Translations under genes and position numbers: made by a program
In this document: positions 1 through 11,825 of the stretch, one piece after another
Position numbering within the stretch: the stretch's first letter is position 1
Layout: each line of letters starts with the position of its first letter
Notes under the pieces: generated by a model
The model's database searches: none
What the model was told of the DNA's origin: nothing
The model's input: the letters and a program-made list of their open reading frames with translations, nothing else
Assembly (NCBI GenBank): GCA_036346355.1
Contig: CM070570.1
Location: 50,589,467 to 50,653,466, forward strand
Direction: 5' to 3'
Length of the DNA stretch: 64,000 nucleotides
DNA from: Rhipidocladum racemiflorum
Lineage: Eukaryota; Streptophyta; Magnoliopsida; Poales; Poaceae

Positions 1-1237
1 TAATGATATATTGAACCTGTTTTGGAAAAGTATCATGTGATGTTGACGGCACGTGGTGCATGGTAATCAACTGGGGTTTGATAAATGATTTCGGCCAGGG
101 GCATGTGGCAAGAGTAATCGTGGGGCCGCTTGTGGCATTGGGAATGTTGATTTGGTTCTTCGGGTAGTCTTGCCCTGGTCACTCTAAGGACTTAACCTTG
201 CAAGCCTTTGAACTGGGTCATACTTGCAACCACATGGCTGGAATGGGACGGCCCTAGTTGACTAAGTCGCTAAGGACTCACTTGTGGAGCCTCAGGGTGT
301 CGATTACACCGCTTGTGTGATTGTGCGGGAGCGTATCGTGGTCGTGGGCCAGGTACCCATCTAACGGTGTGTTGGTCCCATACTTCGCCTTGGCTAAGGG
401 AAGGGATGGTGTAGAGCACGACGGAGAGGACCACCTGTGTTGTTTGAGGCTTCCAAAGGCTTTGTTACTGAGGAACTCGCCTTTGTGGTGTTTGACTGTA
501 TCTTGTGGGTAAAGTGCATAACCTCCGCAGAGTGTAGAATCTATTTGAATAGCCGAGTCCACTGTGATCGACAATGCTCGGGAATTACAGTCAAGGGGTA
601 GACTTTTACCGAAAATAACTTGGTTTTGAAAAGATGTGTTGGTTTAACAAGGAAGGTGATGGAAATATGGTGTAGGATGGGAAAAATGTTTGTTAAACTT
701 CTTGAAAATTTATTTATGCTTTACTTATTTCTACTGCTTTCGAATCTACTTTTATTACTTGTCAAAAGCTGCATTTCGCAAATATACCTGAGCTATTCCT
801 TTGTACCAAGCCATGCATATAGTATATTAGCTTGCATTCTCAGTGCATGACTTGTCGAGTACCAAGTACTCACCCTTGCCTCAACACAATACCAGTTGAA
901 GAGGAGATTACGCCAGCTGGAGGAGGATTTCCAAGAAGACCCGTCTACTTAGGGATGCGAGCCCGGTCAGGTTGCTCGTGGTATCTTGGATGGCGCCACG
1001 GGTTATTTGATTTTCCGCCGTTATTTCTCTTTTAATAAAGTTTCGCCTTGCAAGGCATATATTTGTAACTTGGCCATAAGGTCGAGTAACCCTTTGATTA
1101 TTTAAATAAAGTACTTTGATAGTATCGTTTGGTATGATTGTGATATATACCGATGTTAAGACTGTGTGCACTAGCGCGTTCCTGGACTAGTGCTGAATAC
1201 ACAGAGGGTCCGGATTTGCAAATTCGGGGTCCCGACA
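1..1237 (+). repeat. T1-a 5' LTR, 3' portion
   Basis: The stretch aligns by eye with 41022-42254, 49541-50785 and 61130-62367, all of which are LTR ends of T1 elements. It ends in GGGGTCCCGACA, the T1 LTR terminus, immediately before the primer site. About 2.3 kb of the LTR would lie left of the window. Open frames inside it (for example 620-850) have no recognisable domain and are probably chance. Confidence 0.9.
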
Positions 1238-1241
1238 GAGG

Positions 1242-1259
1242 TGGTATCAGAGCCATACT
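1242..1259 (+). promoter_or_regulatory. Primer binding site, tRNA-iMet
   Basis: TGGTATCAGAGCCATACT begins 4 nt after the LTR end. TGGTATCAGAGC is complementary to the 3' end of plant initiator-Met tRNA and primes minus-strand DNA synthesis. The same site follows the LTRs ending at 42254 and 53052. Confidence 0.92.
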
Positions 1260-1756
1260 TGACTGTAGGCTCAACCCTAAGCTAGAATGGTCGTAGTGGG
1301 GATAAAACCTATTTTCTAAAGCTAAAAATTTGTGAAGACAAGAAATGACATCTCGACTTATCCCCTTCTCTCTTTTCTTGTCTCTTGCTGAAATTTTCCC
1401 TTACCTTGTCACAATTTAAAGATTCCGGGTTCTTACGTAAAGCACTCTTGTGACAGATGGAGGTTTTCTCGATGAGTGAGCATAGGTTCTATAGTGAGAC
1501 TCCTTCGCCGAGTCGAGTCATAGAAGAAAGAGTCACCCTTTAGGCGTTAGACTCCAGAGTTAGTTCGATTTGGATTTGCTTTGTTTCTTTGAGTGTGCGT
1601 TATGTGTTGCAAGGCCCTTAGGCATTGTAAGCAGCCATACCAAGTTATTAATAATAAAGATGGACCTTAAAGTTACCCCTTTCGCCCCGCATAAGTTCCA
1701 TACTACTTGTCTATTCTTGTTTCCCTCTCATCTCTAAACCTAGAGCAAATCGACAG

Positions 1757-2780
1757 ATGGTGAACACCCGTGGAAACTTTGGAAGCAATGGGAGTGGATC
1801 TCGCCCAGCAGAAAACCCCAATGATGGAGCACCAAAGACCGCCACCGGATATGCAGAATTTCGGAGCGTTTCTTGCTGCCCAGACTCGATTGATGCATGC
1901 TATGATGCAACAAATGCAGCACGCCATCGCTCAGGCCACTGCTAATCAAGTTAATCAGGGACCACGCCAGAATACAAGGCTGTCAGAGTTCATGAGGACT
2001 CACCCACCCACTTTCTCTGGGAATGCCAATCCATTGGAGGCCGATGATTGGTTAAGATCAATCGAGAGGAAGCTACACATAGCTCAATGCATAGGAAATG
2101 AGAAGGTACTCTACGCTTCTCATCACCGGAAGGAACAATTACGAATGGTGGGAGAACTTCGTGCCACGCAGAGAACCCTCAAGATATCACTTGGGAAGAG
2201 TTCACGGTGCATTCGACAAGATATCACGTGCTGAAGGAATCATGGACCTTAAGAAGGAGGAGTTCAGAGCATGAAGCAAGGTAATCACCGATGGCCGACT
2301 ACCCGAACAAGTTCACACTAGCACGCCACGCACCGAGGATGTAGCGACGGATAAATCCAGGCAGTACCTCGTTTTATGAAGGGACTTAACTCAGGATTGC
2401 AAGTTGGGTTGATCACCCACACCTTTCCAGATTTCCAAGAGTTGGTGAATAAGGCGCTTATTCTTGAGGACAAGCGCAAGGAACCGGATGAGAACAGAAG
2501 CGCAGGATGCAACAAAGAAGGATCACGCCAGGAACGCATAGCGGCGCTTGAGAGTTGCACCAAATCAATTCTTCAGATTCCAACCACGAGAATGCAACAA
2601 GGACACCCTCAAAGACCAAGACTCCGCCAATCGAACTATCGGACCTCAGCCCCGCTAGAAACACTACTCCGTGCAACAAGAAGGAACAAAGGAGACGCTG
2701 CATAAATCAAGAACGAGCCAGACACTTTGCCAACAGCTTGTCCGAAGAAGACAGCAGGAGCGACTCCGGGCCGCTTCAAC
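1757..2780 (+). pseudogene. gag: T1-a gag, degraded
   Basis: Gag is the capsid/nucleocapsid precursor. The start MVNTRGN matches the gag starts at 42774 and 54287. A matrix/capsid core is readable in pieces: EFMRTHPPTFSGNANPLEADD near 1990-2050, RSIERKLHIAQC near 2060-2095, then GLNSGLQVGLITHTFP near 2380-2430 in another frame. The region corresponding to the zinc knuckle lies near 2690-2755 but its cysteine/histidine pattern is broken. Compared with the T1-b copy at 54287 it carries many small indels, so no continuous frame remains. Most of these differences fall at CAG or CTG trinucleotides of the T1-b version. Confidence 0.85.
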
Positions 2781-2839
2781 CTAGGAACCACCCCAGCTAG
2801 GACGCCAAAGCACAGTGAGCCACACCAGGCCGTGGTGAG

Positions 2840-2994
2840 ACGCCGAGTCAACCATGTCACCGCAGATGCACCTGCAGAATGCTACTGACGTCGTCTTGGG
2901 TAAGTTACTTGTTAACTCGATACACCTGCTTGATTTTGTTTGACTCTGGAGCTTCGCATTCGTTTGTTTCGCAAGGCTTTGCTGCTAGAAATGA
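2840..2994 (+). pseudogene. T1-a aspartic protease start, truncated
   Basis: The sequence encodes the start of the retroviral-type protease region: a VNHVTA segment near 2850, LGKLLVNS near 2897, then the catalytic FDSGASHSFVSQGFAARND near 2936-2993. It corresponds to the T1-b segment at about 55410-55555. The frame breaks just before FDSG and the domain ends at the junction with the LTR remnant near 2995. A deletion removes the rest of protease, RT, RNase H and integrase. Confidence 0.82.
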
Positions 2995-3117
2995 CTTGAT
3001 AGTATCGTTTGGTATGATTGTGATATATACCGATGTTAAGACTGTGTGCACTAGCGCGTTCCTGGACTAGTGCTGAATACACAGAGGGTCCGGATTTGCA
3101 AATTCGGGGTCCCGACA
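2995..3117 (+). repeat. T1-a 3' LTR remnant (~123 bp)
   Basis: These bases repeat the last ~122 bp of the LTR ending at 1237 essentially without change, including the terminal CCCGACA. The left edge is a deletion junction with a short overlap between gag-pol sequence and LTR sequence. The right edge at 3117 is a true element end. Confidence 0.88.
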
Positions 3118-3490
3118 ACGACATTCTTGTCTATTCCAAGAGCAGAAAAGAGCATGAAGATCATCTGCGGATAGTCTTGGAAACACTAAGAGAGCATCAG
3201 CTGTATGCTAAGTTTAGTAAGTGTGGCTTCTGGCTGAAGGAAGTATCTTTCCTGGGGCATATCATTTCTGCTGCAGGAGTAGCAGTAGATCCAACGAAAG
3301 TGAGAGATGTTGTGAATTGGACACCACCCAAGTCAGTCCCGGAGATCCGAAGTTTTCTTGGATTAGCTGGTTATTATCGGAGATTCATTGAAGGTTTCTC
3401 GAAGATAGCCATACCTCTTACCCAACTTCTGAAAAAGGAAAAGAAGTTTGAATGGACGAAAACGTGTGAGCAAAGTTTTAAGCGTTTGAA
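3118..3490 (+). pseudogene. T3 Ty3/Gypsy RT/RNase H fragment
   Basis: The translation starts inside the RT active-site motif (DILVYSKS, the end of FIDDILVYS) and continues through EHLEDHL-like sequence, LYAKFSKCGFWL, FLGHIISAAGVAVDP, IRSFLGLAGYYRRFIEGFSKIA and PLTQLLKKEKKFEW, ending at a QSFKRLK segment. This is the RT thumb/connection region of a Ty3 element. It differs from both T1 (FLGHVMTAEG) and T2 (FLGHVLSEG), so it comes from a third family. Its N-terminal half would lie left of the window, displaced by the T1-a insertion. After about 3490 the reading frame runs into unrelated sequence. Confidence 0.85.
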
Positions 3491-4760
3491 GTTGAATTGG
3501 AAGGAAAATTCGAAAAAAAAAGAAAAGGTTACTGTAGCTGCTACAGTACTCGCGAAAACAGTGCATGGGGAGTCCAGTACGCACGCAGGCTAGGGTTTGC
3601 TTTAGAAATTTTTGATTCTTGCAAGGAAGGGATGGCGGAGTTGAAGAAGGAGATCACCGGAAAGGTTTCGACGACGCGAATCCAATGGTGGTGTCGGATT
3701 TTGGAATGGATCACCGGAGTGGATGAATTTGGCGAAGAACCGAGGTGTGGCCGAACGTGCTCAACTCCAAAATTCGGGACCAAACCTTAATGAAACATGA
3801 AATTGGTTGAGGGGTTAGTTGTGTAGCATCAATGCGCACGCAAGGAAACAATCGGTGTCGAGTTTGGCTCACCGGAGAGAGAGATACGGTGACACAAGAT
3901 GAAGAACACCCCGATGAAGGTTTCTTCGATCTCACAGGCAGATGGAGAGGAATGATGGCAAATGGTTGGTACCCACGCGTGAGGGACGTCGGTACGAAGA
4001 TATAGGAGGCGACGGTGCGGCGTTTGGGGAAGAAACGGCCGAGTAATTGCAAGTTGAATGCATTTCGGTTTTTGGTGAAATGCACCGGCTACAGGGAATA
4101 TGAAGATGAATGGTCTCCATGGATGGAAGCTCCTTGTCGATACGTTTCCAACGGATCCGGCGGTTCGCGATTTGGAGCAAAAATGAAGAAGTTATGAAGG
4201 AGTGAGTGGAGGAAGCCATTGATGGAGCTTGCTGTTTTTCCTCTGGACAGAACGATCGGTTTGTGGGGAAGATGAACAGTAACGCAACACTACAGTACAC
4301 GGTGCTACAGTACCGCCACGTGTCACTTTCCTATTGGCCCCCTTTTACGTAAACGTTCCGCCCTAGAGAAAAATTAGGAAAAATGGCCTAAAAATTCCGG
4401 AAAAATTCCTATAGCCATTTTAGAATATTTAGAACTCAACGGAACTGGTTTGGTTGAATTTGGATGAAATTTGTGGAATTAAATATTCCAGAGCGAATTG
4501 TGGGCATTAAACAAAAGCCGCGCGCGATAAAATAGCAACGGAGGTCCAAAAATTCGGGGATAAATTCCTAAAATCATTTTGGAATATTTGGGAAATTTTA
4601 GAAGTGGTTTGGAGATTTTTAGAACATTTTTGGACTCGGGTGAAATTTAGAATCTGGCGTAACCGGAAAACTCGATTTTTAAATGGGAGGGAAATTGAAT
4701 CACGATTTTGGACTGGAAAGGATGCCAGGTAAATACAAACACCGGGGAAACTCCAAACTT
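3491..4760. other. Noncoding LTR-like sequence, family not identified
   Basis: No domain is readable on either strand. The composition resembles an LTR: a stretch with repeated CTACAGTA phrases (3533-3545 and 4289-4312), a CCACGTGTC motif near 4316, then AT-rich sequence with repeated AAATTCC and GGAATATTT phrases. I could not find matching termini or a second copy in the window, so orientation and limits are uncertain. Confidence 0.4.
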
Positions 4761-5083
4761 TGAATTTACTTTATTTAAATTAGGTTTTTCTCCAGAAGGC
4801 GAAAATCAGGATGTTATAGAGACTTATAAGGAATATGTGACATCGATTAGCAAAGTGAAGGAATACTTAGGATACTAATTCAGGTGTCCATATGAGTCGT
4901 ATATGTCCTTCTGTGACTTCTCAAACTCAATAATTTTAAGAGCCACATCATCATACTTTTCAACACCTGTGTCAACAAAGGTCGTACGGTGAAGTATGAC
5001 ATAACATTACTTCCCCAGGTCTTATTGACTTTTCCAGTGGATTTTGTCTAAAGATCTACCACATGCTTCGGGATGCGATAGTT
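4761..5083. other. Unassigned single-copy segment
   Basis: This short segment between the LTR-like sequence and the minus-strand LTR piece starting near 5084 has no other copy in the window. On the minus strand one frame reads YDDVALKIIEFEKSQKD near 4895-4950 before a stop, which looks protein-like but is not recognisable. It may be a remnant of host or of another element. Confidence 0.35.
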
Positions 5084-7036
5084 TATCAGGACCCGAATAT
5101 GCAAATCCGGACCCTCTGTGTATTCAGCACTAGTCTAGGATCACGCTAGTGCACACAGTCTCAACACAGATGAAATATCACAATCATATAGCAGAATAAT
5201 AAAAATAACTCAATTATAAAATATAAACTATTGAACAACCTTAAGGTCAACCTTACATTTGTGAGGCCTTGACGGCTTCAACTCTAAAAAAGCAGCAGCA
5301 GAACGAAGAACGTCGGTGAATCCCATCAATATGCCACAGGCAACTGACAAGGTTCAACTCCTAAATAATTGCCTCTTCGCGTAACTCCTTCTTCGAGGGT
5401 GTAAACTTCTTCTCACTGGTGATTTTGATTGTTGCAAGGGTAAGTACATAAAGCACTCAGCAAGTCATGCACAGAATGCAAGTCTAATAACTACATGCAT
5501 GGATTATTCCAAGTGATGGGCTGAATGGTTATTTTTGCGGTAAAGCAACATTCACAAATAAACGTAATAGATTGTAAAGCAGTAAAACAAGTAATAATAG
5601 TAATAGATTTCACAGCTATTTTACAAGTAAAACATTCCACATTCTTAACCAGTTCTCACTTTTCCACAGGCAACCTGCCTCGAAGCCCAAGTTCAATTTT
5701 ATGAAAATCTAACCGTTGACTGTAATCCTCAAGCATTGTCCAATACCGTGGACACGGCTATTCGAATAGTTTTGACACTCTACAGAGGTTATACACTTTA
5801 CCCACAAGATATAATTAACTCACCACGTCAGCCATGAATCTCCATACGAGAGTATGCGAATGAGTGATCATAACAAATCCTTTACAATGCTCTGTCTAAA
5901 CCCAGTACTGCCCGCTAAGGTTTCAACACTGAAGTGACTGGTTACCACAATCATGGTCCCCCTCTTGCGCCATGTGAGCCTACTTGTAAACCCGGGTCTC
6001 ACACCACCACGACAGTACCAAAATCTAGACATCACAAATTAGTCAGCTAGGTTTGTCCCATTCAAGACTTATGGTTGTATGTTTGACTCGGCTCAAATTC
6101 TTGCAAGGTTAAGTCCTTAGGGTGACCAGGACAAGACTACACTAATAGAAAACCATTTCACCATCACTAAAATCACCACCGCTAATCTGGCCCACCATAA
6201 TTCTTGCCACTTGCGCCAGTCCAAATCATTTTATCACCCCAGTTGATATTGCGCAACACAATTGCAACAACAACTCAACATCCTTGAAGAAGCACGAAGG
6301 CCTCCACATATCAACATCATCGTGTTGGCAACACGTCACACCATTTCAAAATACATTGCATATTCCATTAATCAATATTGACCTTTATATTTCCAAAATG
6401 ACGTCACTGACCCGTTGCAAGTCTAAGCACACTAATACGTTCTATCTAACCCATGTTGGCAATTCATTAGCTACCAACTATTAATCAACAATCCTAGGGT
6501 GACAAATGAATCATGGCATACAAATAGTGACAAGGTGGCAATAACAAATAGGTTGATTATCTAATCCCAAATTAATTGAAATCAGTTTAACTTAAACTAG
6601 CATGCAATAATTTGAAACAACATAACTTTGAAAACATGGGATCAATATGGTCAAAGCACAACTTGACTGGCCCTTGCTATTTTTATTGTTCTTTACTCTT
6701 TATATTCGATTCTTGATCCTTGATCTTCAATCTTCACTTCCTTGATCTTCAACTCCGTAGAACGACTTCCGAAAGACGCGTCTAACAATTAAAGAAACAT
6801 AAATACAACAAAACTCAAAAGGTGAATCAAGTAAACCCCAAATTAAGAACGAATAGCATTGAATCAAAAGGGCTTAGATGAAATTAGGAACTTGAATGGA
6901 TTAGATCGAAGATTAGATAAAAGAGAACGAGCTTTCGGAAGATATCCCAAAAAGAGAGACTAATAACTGAGAAAAAAAGAATAATATTCCAAAGAATGTT
7001 TCTTCTGAAGTTATTATCTTGATTGGACGGACAATG
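5084..7036 (-). repeat. Diverged T1-like LTR piece, minus strand
   Basis: Read on the minus strand this ends in CGGGTCCTGATA, a mutated form of the T1 terminus CGGGTCCCGACA, preceded by the T1-like CACTAGCGTGATCC segment. Landmarks of T1 LTRs recur in order to about 6670, for example the run near 6640-6665 matching 8475-8500. After 6670 the sequence diverges. At 7036 the piece is cut by another minus-strand LTR. No internal region is attached. Confidence 0.7.
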
Positions 7037-10000
7037 TGTCGGTACCCGAATTTGCAAATCCGGACCTCTGTGTATTCAGCACTAGTCCAGGATCACGTTA
7101 GTGCACACAGTCTCAACATCGGTAAATATCACAATCATACACATCGATAGTAATAAAGATCTTTAATTAATTAACCAAACTGGTTGCTCGACCTTATGGT
7201 CAAGTTACAAAGATAAGCCACACAGAGCGAAAACTTATTAAGTAAATAAATTGCAGCGGAATAAAATAGATTTCGTTGCGCCATCCAGTATACCACTGGC
7301 AACTGACTGGGCTCGCTCCCTAGGTAGACGGTTCCTCCTGAAGTTCTTCCTCCAAAGCTGGCGTCGCTTCTCCTTCAACTGATGTTGTATTATGGCTAGG
7401 TTGAGTACTTGGTACTCAACAAGTCATGCACAGAATGCAAACTAATATTCTATATGCATGGCTTATTACAAAGGATAGGCTAACAGGTACATTTGCAGTA
7501 AAACAGCAGTTAACAAGTAGCGTAAGTAGATTCGAAAGCAGTAAAGGTAAATTTAACCCAACCAAACTTTCCAAGACCGAGTTGTTTTCATGAAAGTCTA
7601 ACCCTTGACTGTAATCTCCGAGCAATGTCCAGTGCCGCGGACACGGCGATTCGAATATATTTTACACTCTGCAGAGGTTATACACTTTACCCACAAGATA
7701 CAGTCAAACACCACGAAGGCGAGTGATCGTAACAAAGCATTTCAGAGATCGCAAACTATACAAGTGAGCCTCTCCGGTTTCTATCATACACCATCCTTTC
7801 CCTTAACAGAGGCGAAGTATGGGACCAACATACCGTTGGACGGGTACCATGCCGTGGCGTTGGTACGCTCCCCTTTCAAGCTACACAAAAGGTGTAGTTG
7901 ACACCCCGAGGTTTCACATGCAAGTTATTAGTAGCTTACTCAACTAGGTCCGTCCCATTGCAGACATGTGGTTGCACGTTTGACTCAGATCAAAGGCTTG
8001 CAAGGTTAAGTCCTTAGGATGACCAGGGCAACACTACCCGAAGATCCAAACGACGTCCCCGGTGCCACTCATGGCCCACCATAACATTCTTGCCACTTGC
8101 CCCGGTCTAAATCTATTTATCAAACCCGGCTGATTACCATGCACCACGTGCCATCATCATCATCACAACACATGGTACTTCTCCGAAACAGGTTCAATAT
8201 CTCATTAAGTCAAGATTAACATTTGATTGTCCGAAATCATGTCATGTGCACGTAGCAGGTCTAAGCAATATACTACGACGGTCTATGTACCCAATGTTGG
8301 CAATTTAATAATGCCGAACTAATTATTCCACAATTAAGGTGACAAGGGTTCATGGCACATAATTAAATAGTCAAGGTGTCATACTGCAATTTGGCATTTA
8401 TCTAAATCCCAGAAATAATTTAAACAATTTTTAATTAAATTAGCATGCAATAATTTAAATTAAATTAATTTCAAAAATGGGATCAATATGGTCAAAGCAT
8501 AACTTACCTTCAAAAAGTACTTGATCTTGGTCTTGAGCTGGCTCCTGGGTCAACACTTCACCTTCGAAGCCCTCAGGTACTTTAACGTCTACTCGTAATG
8601 CGTGCAATTAGCAATAAATAAATAAATAGTGGGAAAAAAGTATCCAAAAATTCAAATAAGGTTCATAAAAGAGAGGGCATGATTTTACAAATTTTTAGAA
8701 ACTTGAATCGCCCAAATCGGAGTTAAAATGCAAAAGTTATAATTGTTTAAAGTTTAAAGAATCTACTAATTAAATATAAATGGAGAAAATTCCATATTAA
8801 AAAATTAATTAAAATTCATATTTGAGTAGATCTCAATTTTATAAAAATTTAGAAATTGGAATCGTTCAAATCGGAGTTAAAACGCAAAAGTTATAAGCGT
8901 TTGAAGTTTGAAATTTCAAATAAAAGAATAAACCTAATTAATTCATTTATTTTTCTATTGAAAAATCCGGATTTATGACGTCAACTGACGTCAGCACGGG
9001 ATTTGATTTTCCACCGAATTATTTTTCTATTGAAAAATCGATTTATTGCGTCAGCATGACGTCAGCGGGCCCATGGACTAGGTCCACGGCTCGGGTTTGG
9101 CTCACAGTGGACCCGGCCCACGGGCACGTGTCTCACGGACATGTGGGACCCCTCGGGTGACTTCAGCGTGATGTCATAGATGAAGTCATGGAGTCGTTGG
9201 CCAACACGTGACACGCTGGCTCACGGCGCCACGCTGCGTGGCGTCGGGCCGGCATCGCCGGCCGATCGTGCCGGTTCGGCTCCCGCGCACTTGGCTAGAT
9301 CCCGGCCGTTGATTTGAAAATCAATGGCCCAGATTGGATCTGGATCGTGCACGTTTGGGGTAACGTGGCACGATCTGAGCCGTACGATTCGGATCGGACG
9401 GCTACGATTGGATCGGGTTTCACCGCGTCATGGGGGCGACGCGGCATGTCTCGGATGGCGACGCGTGGCACGATCTACGCCGTTCGATTTTGATCGAACG
9501 GCTGAGATTACATCTAACGCTTCAACGCGGGTTAACCTTAACCGTACGATCTAGATCTAACGGCTGGGATCTAACCAAGCACGGTGCGGTTACGGTCTAC
9601 GTGGCTCAATCTTGTGCGTTGGATCTAGATCCAACGGCTGAGATTGGATCTAAATACCGCAACGTGGATTCCGTTACGGTGATGTGGACGAACGTGGGTT
9701 GTTGGATCTAGATCTAACGGTCTAGATCTAATATGGTTTTCTACGGTCAAGGGGTGACGTGGACTCACCGTGGCTGTGCGATGAAGATCTGACGGCGGAT
9801 AGAGCTCAAGGTCGACGATGGTGACGCGGCGGAGCTGGGTTACTGGTGCTGGGGACGATGACACGACCAACGTTGTTTGGGCGCAACTCCGACGAGGTGA
9901 GTGGTACCCCCAGGCACGGCTCATCGCGATGGTTCCGGATTTGGGTTCGGTGACGGCGGACGATGCGACAATCGGTGGAAAACCACGGCGGATGGCAAAT

Positions 10001-10411
10001 CCAACTACAGCGAGCTCTTGCGGGCTAACGGCGGCGGCTTGACCTCGACGGGTTAGGGCTACGGGTGTGCATGGAAGAGAGCTTCACGGTAGGGGTGGCG
10101 GCGCATTAAATAGGGGCCTCAGCTTCCGTGAAATTCACAGAAACCGAGGTCCACACGCGAGCGGCGGCGGAGTCCGGCGGGGACTCGGACTGGGTGACGT
10201 GGATGCACGCGGGGCATCCACGTGGCATGATCAATGGCTCGGATCGGGCGGGTGCGAACGGGTCGGGTCTGGCTCCCACGTGGGTGGCATGGCGCAATCG
10301 CGGCCGTTGGATCTCGATCCAACGGTCGCACAGGTTAGGGTTTCGTCGAGTTCGTGTCGGACTCGAACTCGAGTTTGACTCGGGTTCGGTCGGTGGAACA
10401 ATACAAACCCA
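7037..10411 (-). repeat. T1-like LTR, minus strand, lacking its first ~300 bp
   Basis: Read on the minus strand this is a T1 LTR. It ends at 7037 in CGGGTACCGACA. The AT-rich U5-like part spans about 7100-8970, the GC-rich leader about 9000-10100, the TATA-like element is at 10104-10113, and the U3 phrase around GTGGGTTTGTA is at 10402-10411. The first ~300 bp expected at the 5' end (from TGTAACA) are missing, replaced by T2 internal sequence after a few unmatched bases. CAATG at 7032-7036 could be one target duplication copy, but the partner is lost. Confidence 0.82.
10104..10113 (-). promoter_or_regulatory. TATA-like element of a T1-type LTR
   Basis: CTATTTAATG on the minus strand. The same phrase occurs at 38011 and 59404, and GCTATTTAAA at 39351 and 47871, always just upstream of the GC-rich leader. 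Promoter role is inferred from position and motif. Confidence 0.5.
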
Positions 10412-10419
10412 CATCCTTT

Positions 10420-10795
10420 GGTCTTCAATCCAGGTCCCAAAGCCCGCCCATACACAGTGTACTCGGGTGCATAGGTGAAGCTGGCTCTCCAGAGCATGTC
10501 CCTGAGGAGGGAAGAAAACCGTCCACATCCTCAGCGCGGGTAACCATGACCAAAGGACCGTGGTTCATCTAGTATTTTGGAAAAGAGAAGATGAGTCAGA
10601 AAACAATTTCGCTCTATCAAATGAACATAAAGATGAGTCAGAGAGCTAAGATGGATGAGGAACAAAAGAACTGCACAATGCTATTAGTTCCAAAATTAAT
10701 TGATAAGCAAAAATAGTTTTGACTCAACAAGTCCTAAGCCAGTCGACCATGCTACATTCTAACCTGCAGTTAGTATAGAGCTCTGATACCAAGAC
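10420..10795 (-). pseudogene. T2 5' internal fragment (start of upstream ORF and primer site)
   Basis: The segment matches 20632-21000 closely. It covers the primer site, the short leader, and the first ~50 codons of the T2 pre-gag ORF (start MNHGPLVMVTR near 10568). Small indels shift its frame. It lies outside the T2 LTR at 10796, so it belongs to a neighbouring T2 unit and not to the complete element to its right. At its left it is fused to a truncated T1-like LTR. Confidence 0.8.
10773..10792 (-). promoter_or_regulatory. Primer binding site, tRNA-iMet, of the left T2 unit
   Basis: Minus-strand TTGGTATCAGAGCTCTATAC lies 3 nt from the T2 LTR end at 10796. The identical site is next to the other T2 LTR at 20978-20997. 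Its presence outside this LTR shows that another T2 unit once continued to the left. Confidence 0.88.
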
Positions 10796-11825
10796 TGTGG
10801 GGACCTGTCCCTGGGACTCCACTGATTCACTTGGTAGCACCGCACAGCCCAAGTAAATCAAGGGAACCTCGAGCGGCCCGCCTATATGCCCGTGTTGGTC
10901 CCAGGAAAGTTCACCAACACGCATTGCAATGCATAACAGTTTGTATCACAACTCATACACAATTAACGGAAGCATAAGCATAATTACATACAAAAGCTGG
11001 ACTGTTGTCCAAAACGACATACATAGTAGTTTTACATCAAAGTAGCAGCGGAAAACATAAATGAACGAAAAAAGGCCAGCGTAGTATGCCATAGACCCTC
11101 AGGCCACCGACTGGAAGTAAGAACGTGCCCCTAAGCGTTAGCATCATCGAAATCTGCCCGATAAAGATCTCTGGACAGTGCCTCATCCTCACCTGCAGCA
11201 AGTGGACAATCCGTTTGAGTACAAAGAGTGTACTCGCGCAATAATATAAGTGGTACTCTGAGTTCTAACTACATGTGGTGGCTTCCTCACAAGAAAGGCA
11301 CCGGGTTAATTTCAGCGTAAAGCAATATTTAGAGTAAAAACATAGCCACGTATAGATGGAAATTGCGGTTTGCTAAACATTTAAAAAGTCTAATACATAA
11401 TATAACATCAGCATCATCATCTTCATCTCATGCCTTCCAGCATTCTCCGGCACATGAGTTCGAGGCTCATGTCCGCTTACGCCCACGGATACTCCAATAT
11501 CTGTGAAGTTCCTTCCACGAGTACTCCAATACTCGCGAAGTTCTCCCCATGAGTACTCCAATACTCATGAGACTCGGTTTTCCCAAACCATCCATTCTTA
11601 CCCGGCCCTTAACACTCACCCAGACTGACAACTTAAGTGATCGTCCTTAACCATGGATGCGGCTATCCGAATAGTTTATTCTCTGCAGAGGTACGACTTT
11701 ACCCACACGACACGCCACACTCGTAAGCCAAGCTATGAGCACATTCCCTTTGATGTGCCAGCTGAGGTAAACGTGACAAATCCATTTTCCAGAATGCATG
11801 GTAGTGCATCTAAACCACCCGGGTG

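Larger units (their letters stand above)
1..3117 (+). mobile_element. T1-a: Ty3/Gypsy Tekay-like LTR retrotransposon, truncated
   Basis: This is a Ty3 element of the family I call T1, cut at its left by the window edge. Order seen: 5' LTR to 1237, an initiator-Met primer site, a degraded gag from 1757, the start of protease near 2850-2994, then an abrupt jump into the last ~123 bp of a T1 LTR ending in CCGACA at 3117. The simplest reading is one insertion that later lost nearly all of pol and most of its 3' LTR. Sequence after 3117 belongs to a different Ty3 element, interrupted inside its RT domain. The full T1 structure can be read from the copies at 37423-62367 and 38737-50785. The family call (long LTR, iMet primer site, T1 pol type) is firm; the clade name Tekay/Del is inference. 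Confidence 0.85.

Noticed and set aside
1242..1259. TGGTATCAGAGC strings as pieces of a tRNA gene.
   Set aside because: Only the complement of the tRNA 3' end is present, right beside LTR ends. They are primer binding sites.
4015..4197. Open frame with a chromodomain-like phrase (FLVKCTGYREYEDEWSP).
   Set aside because: It lies in LTR-like noncoding sequence, lacks an integrase in front, and the phrase is short. Chance resemblance is likelier.
6284..6484. A 66-codon open frame on the + strand.
   Set aside because: It lies on the opposite strand of a minus-strand LTR piece with no recognisable domain or conservation.
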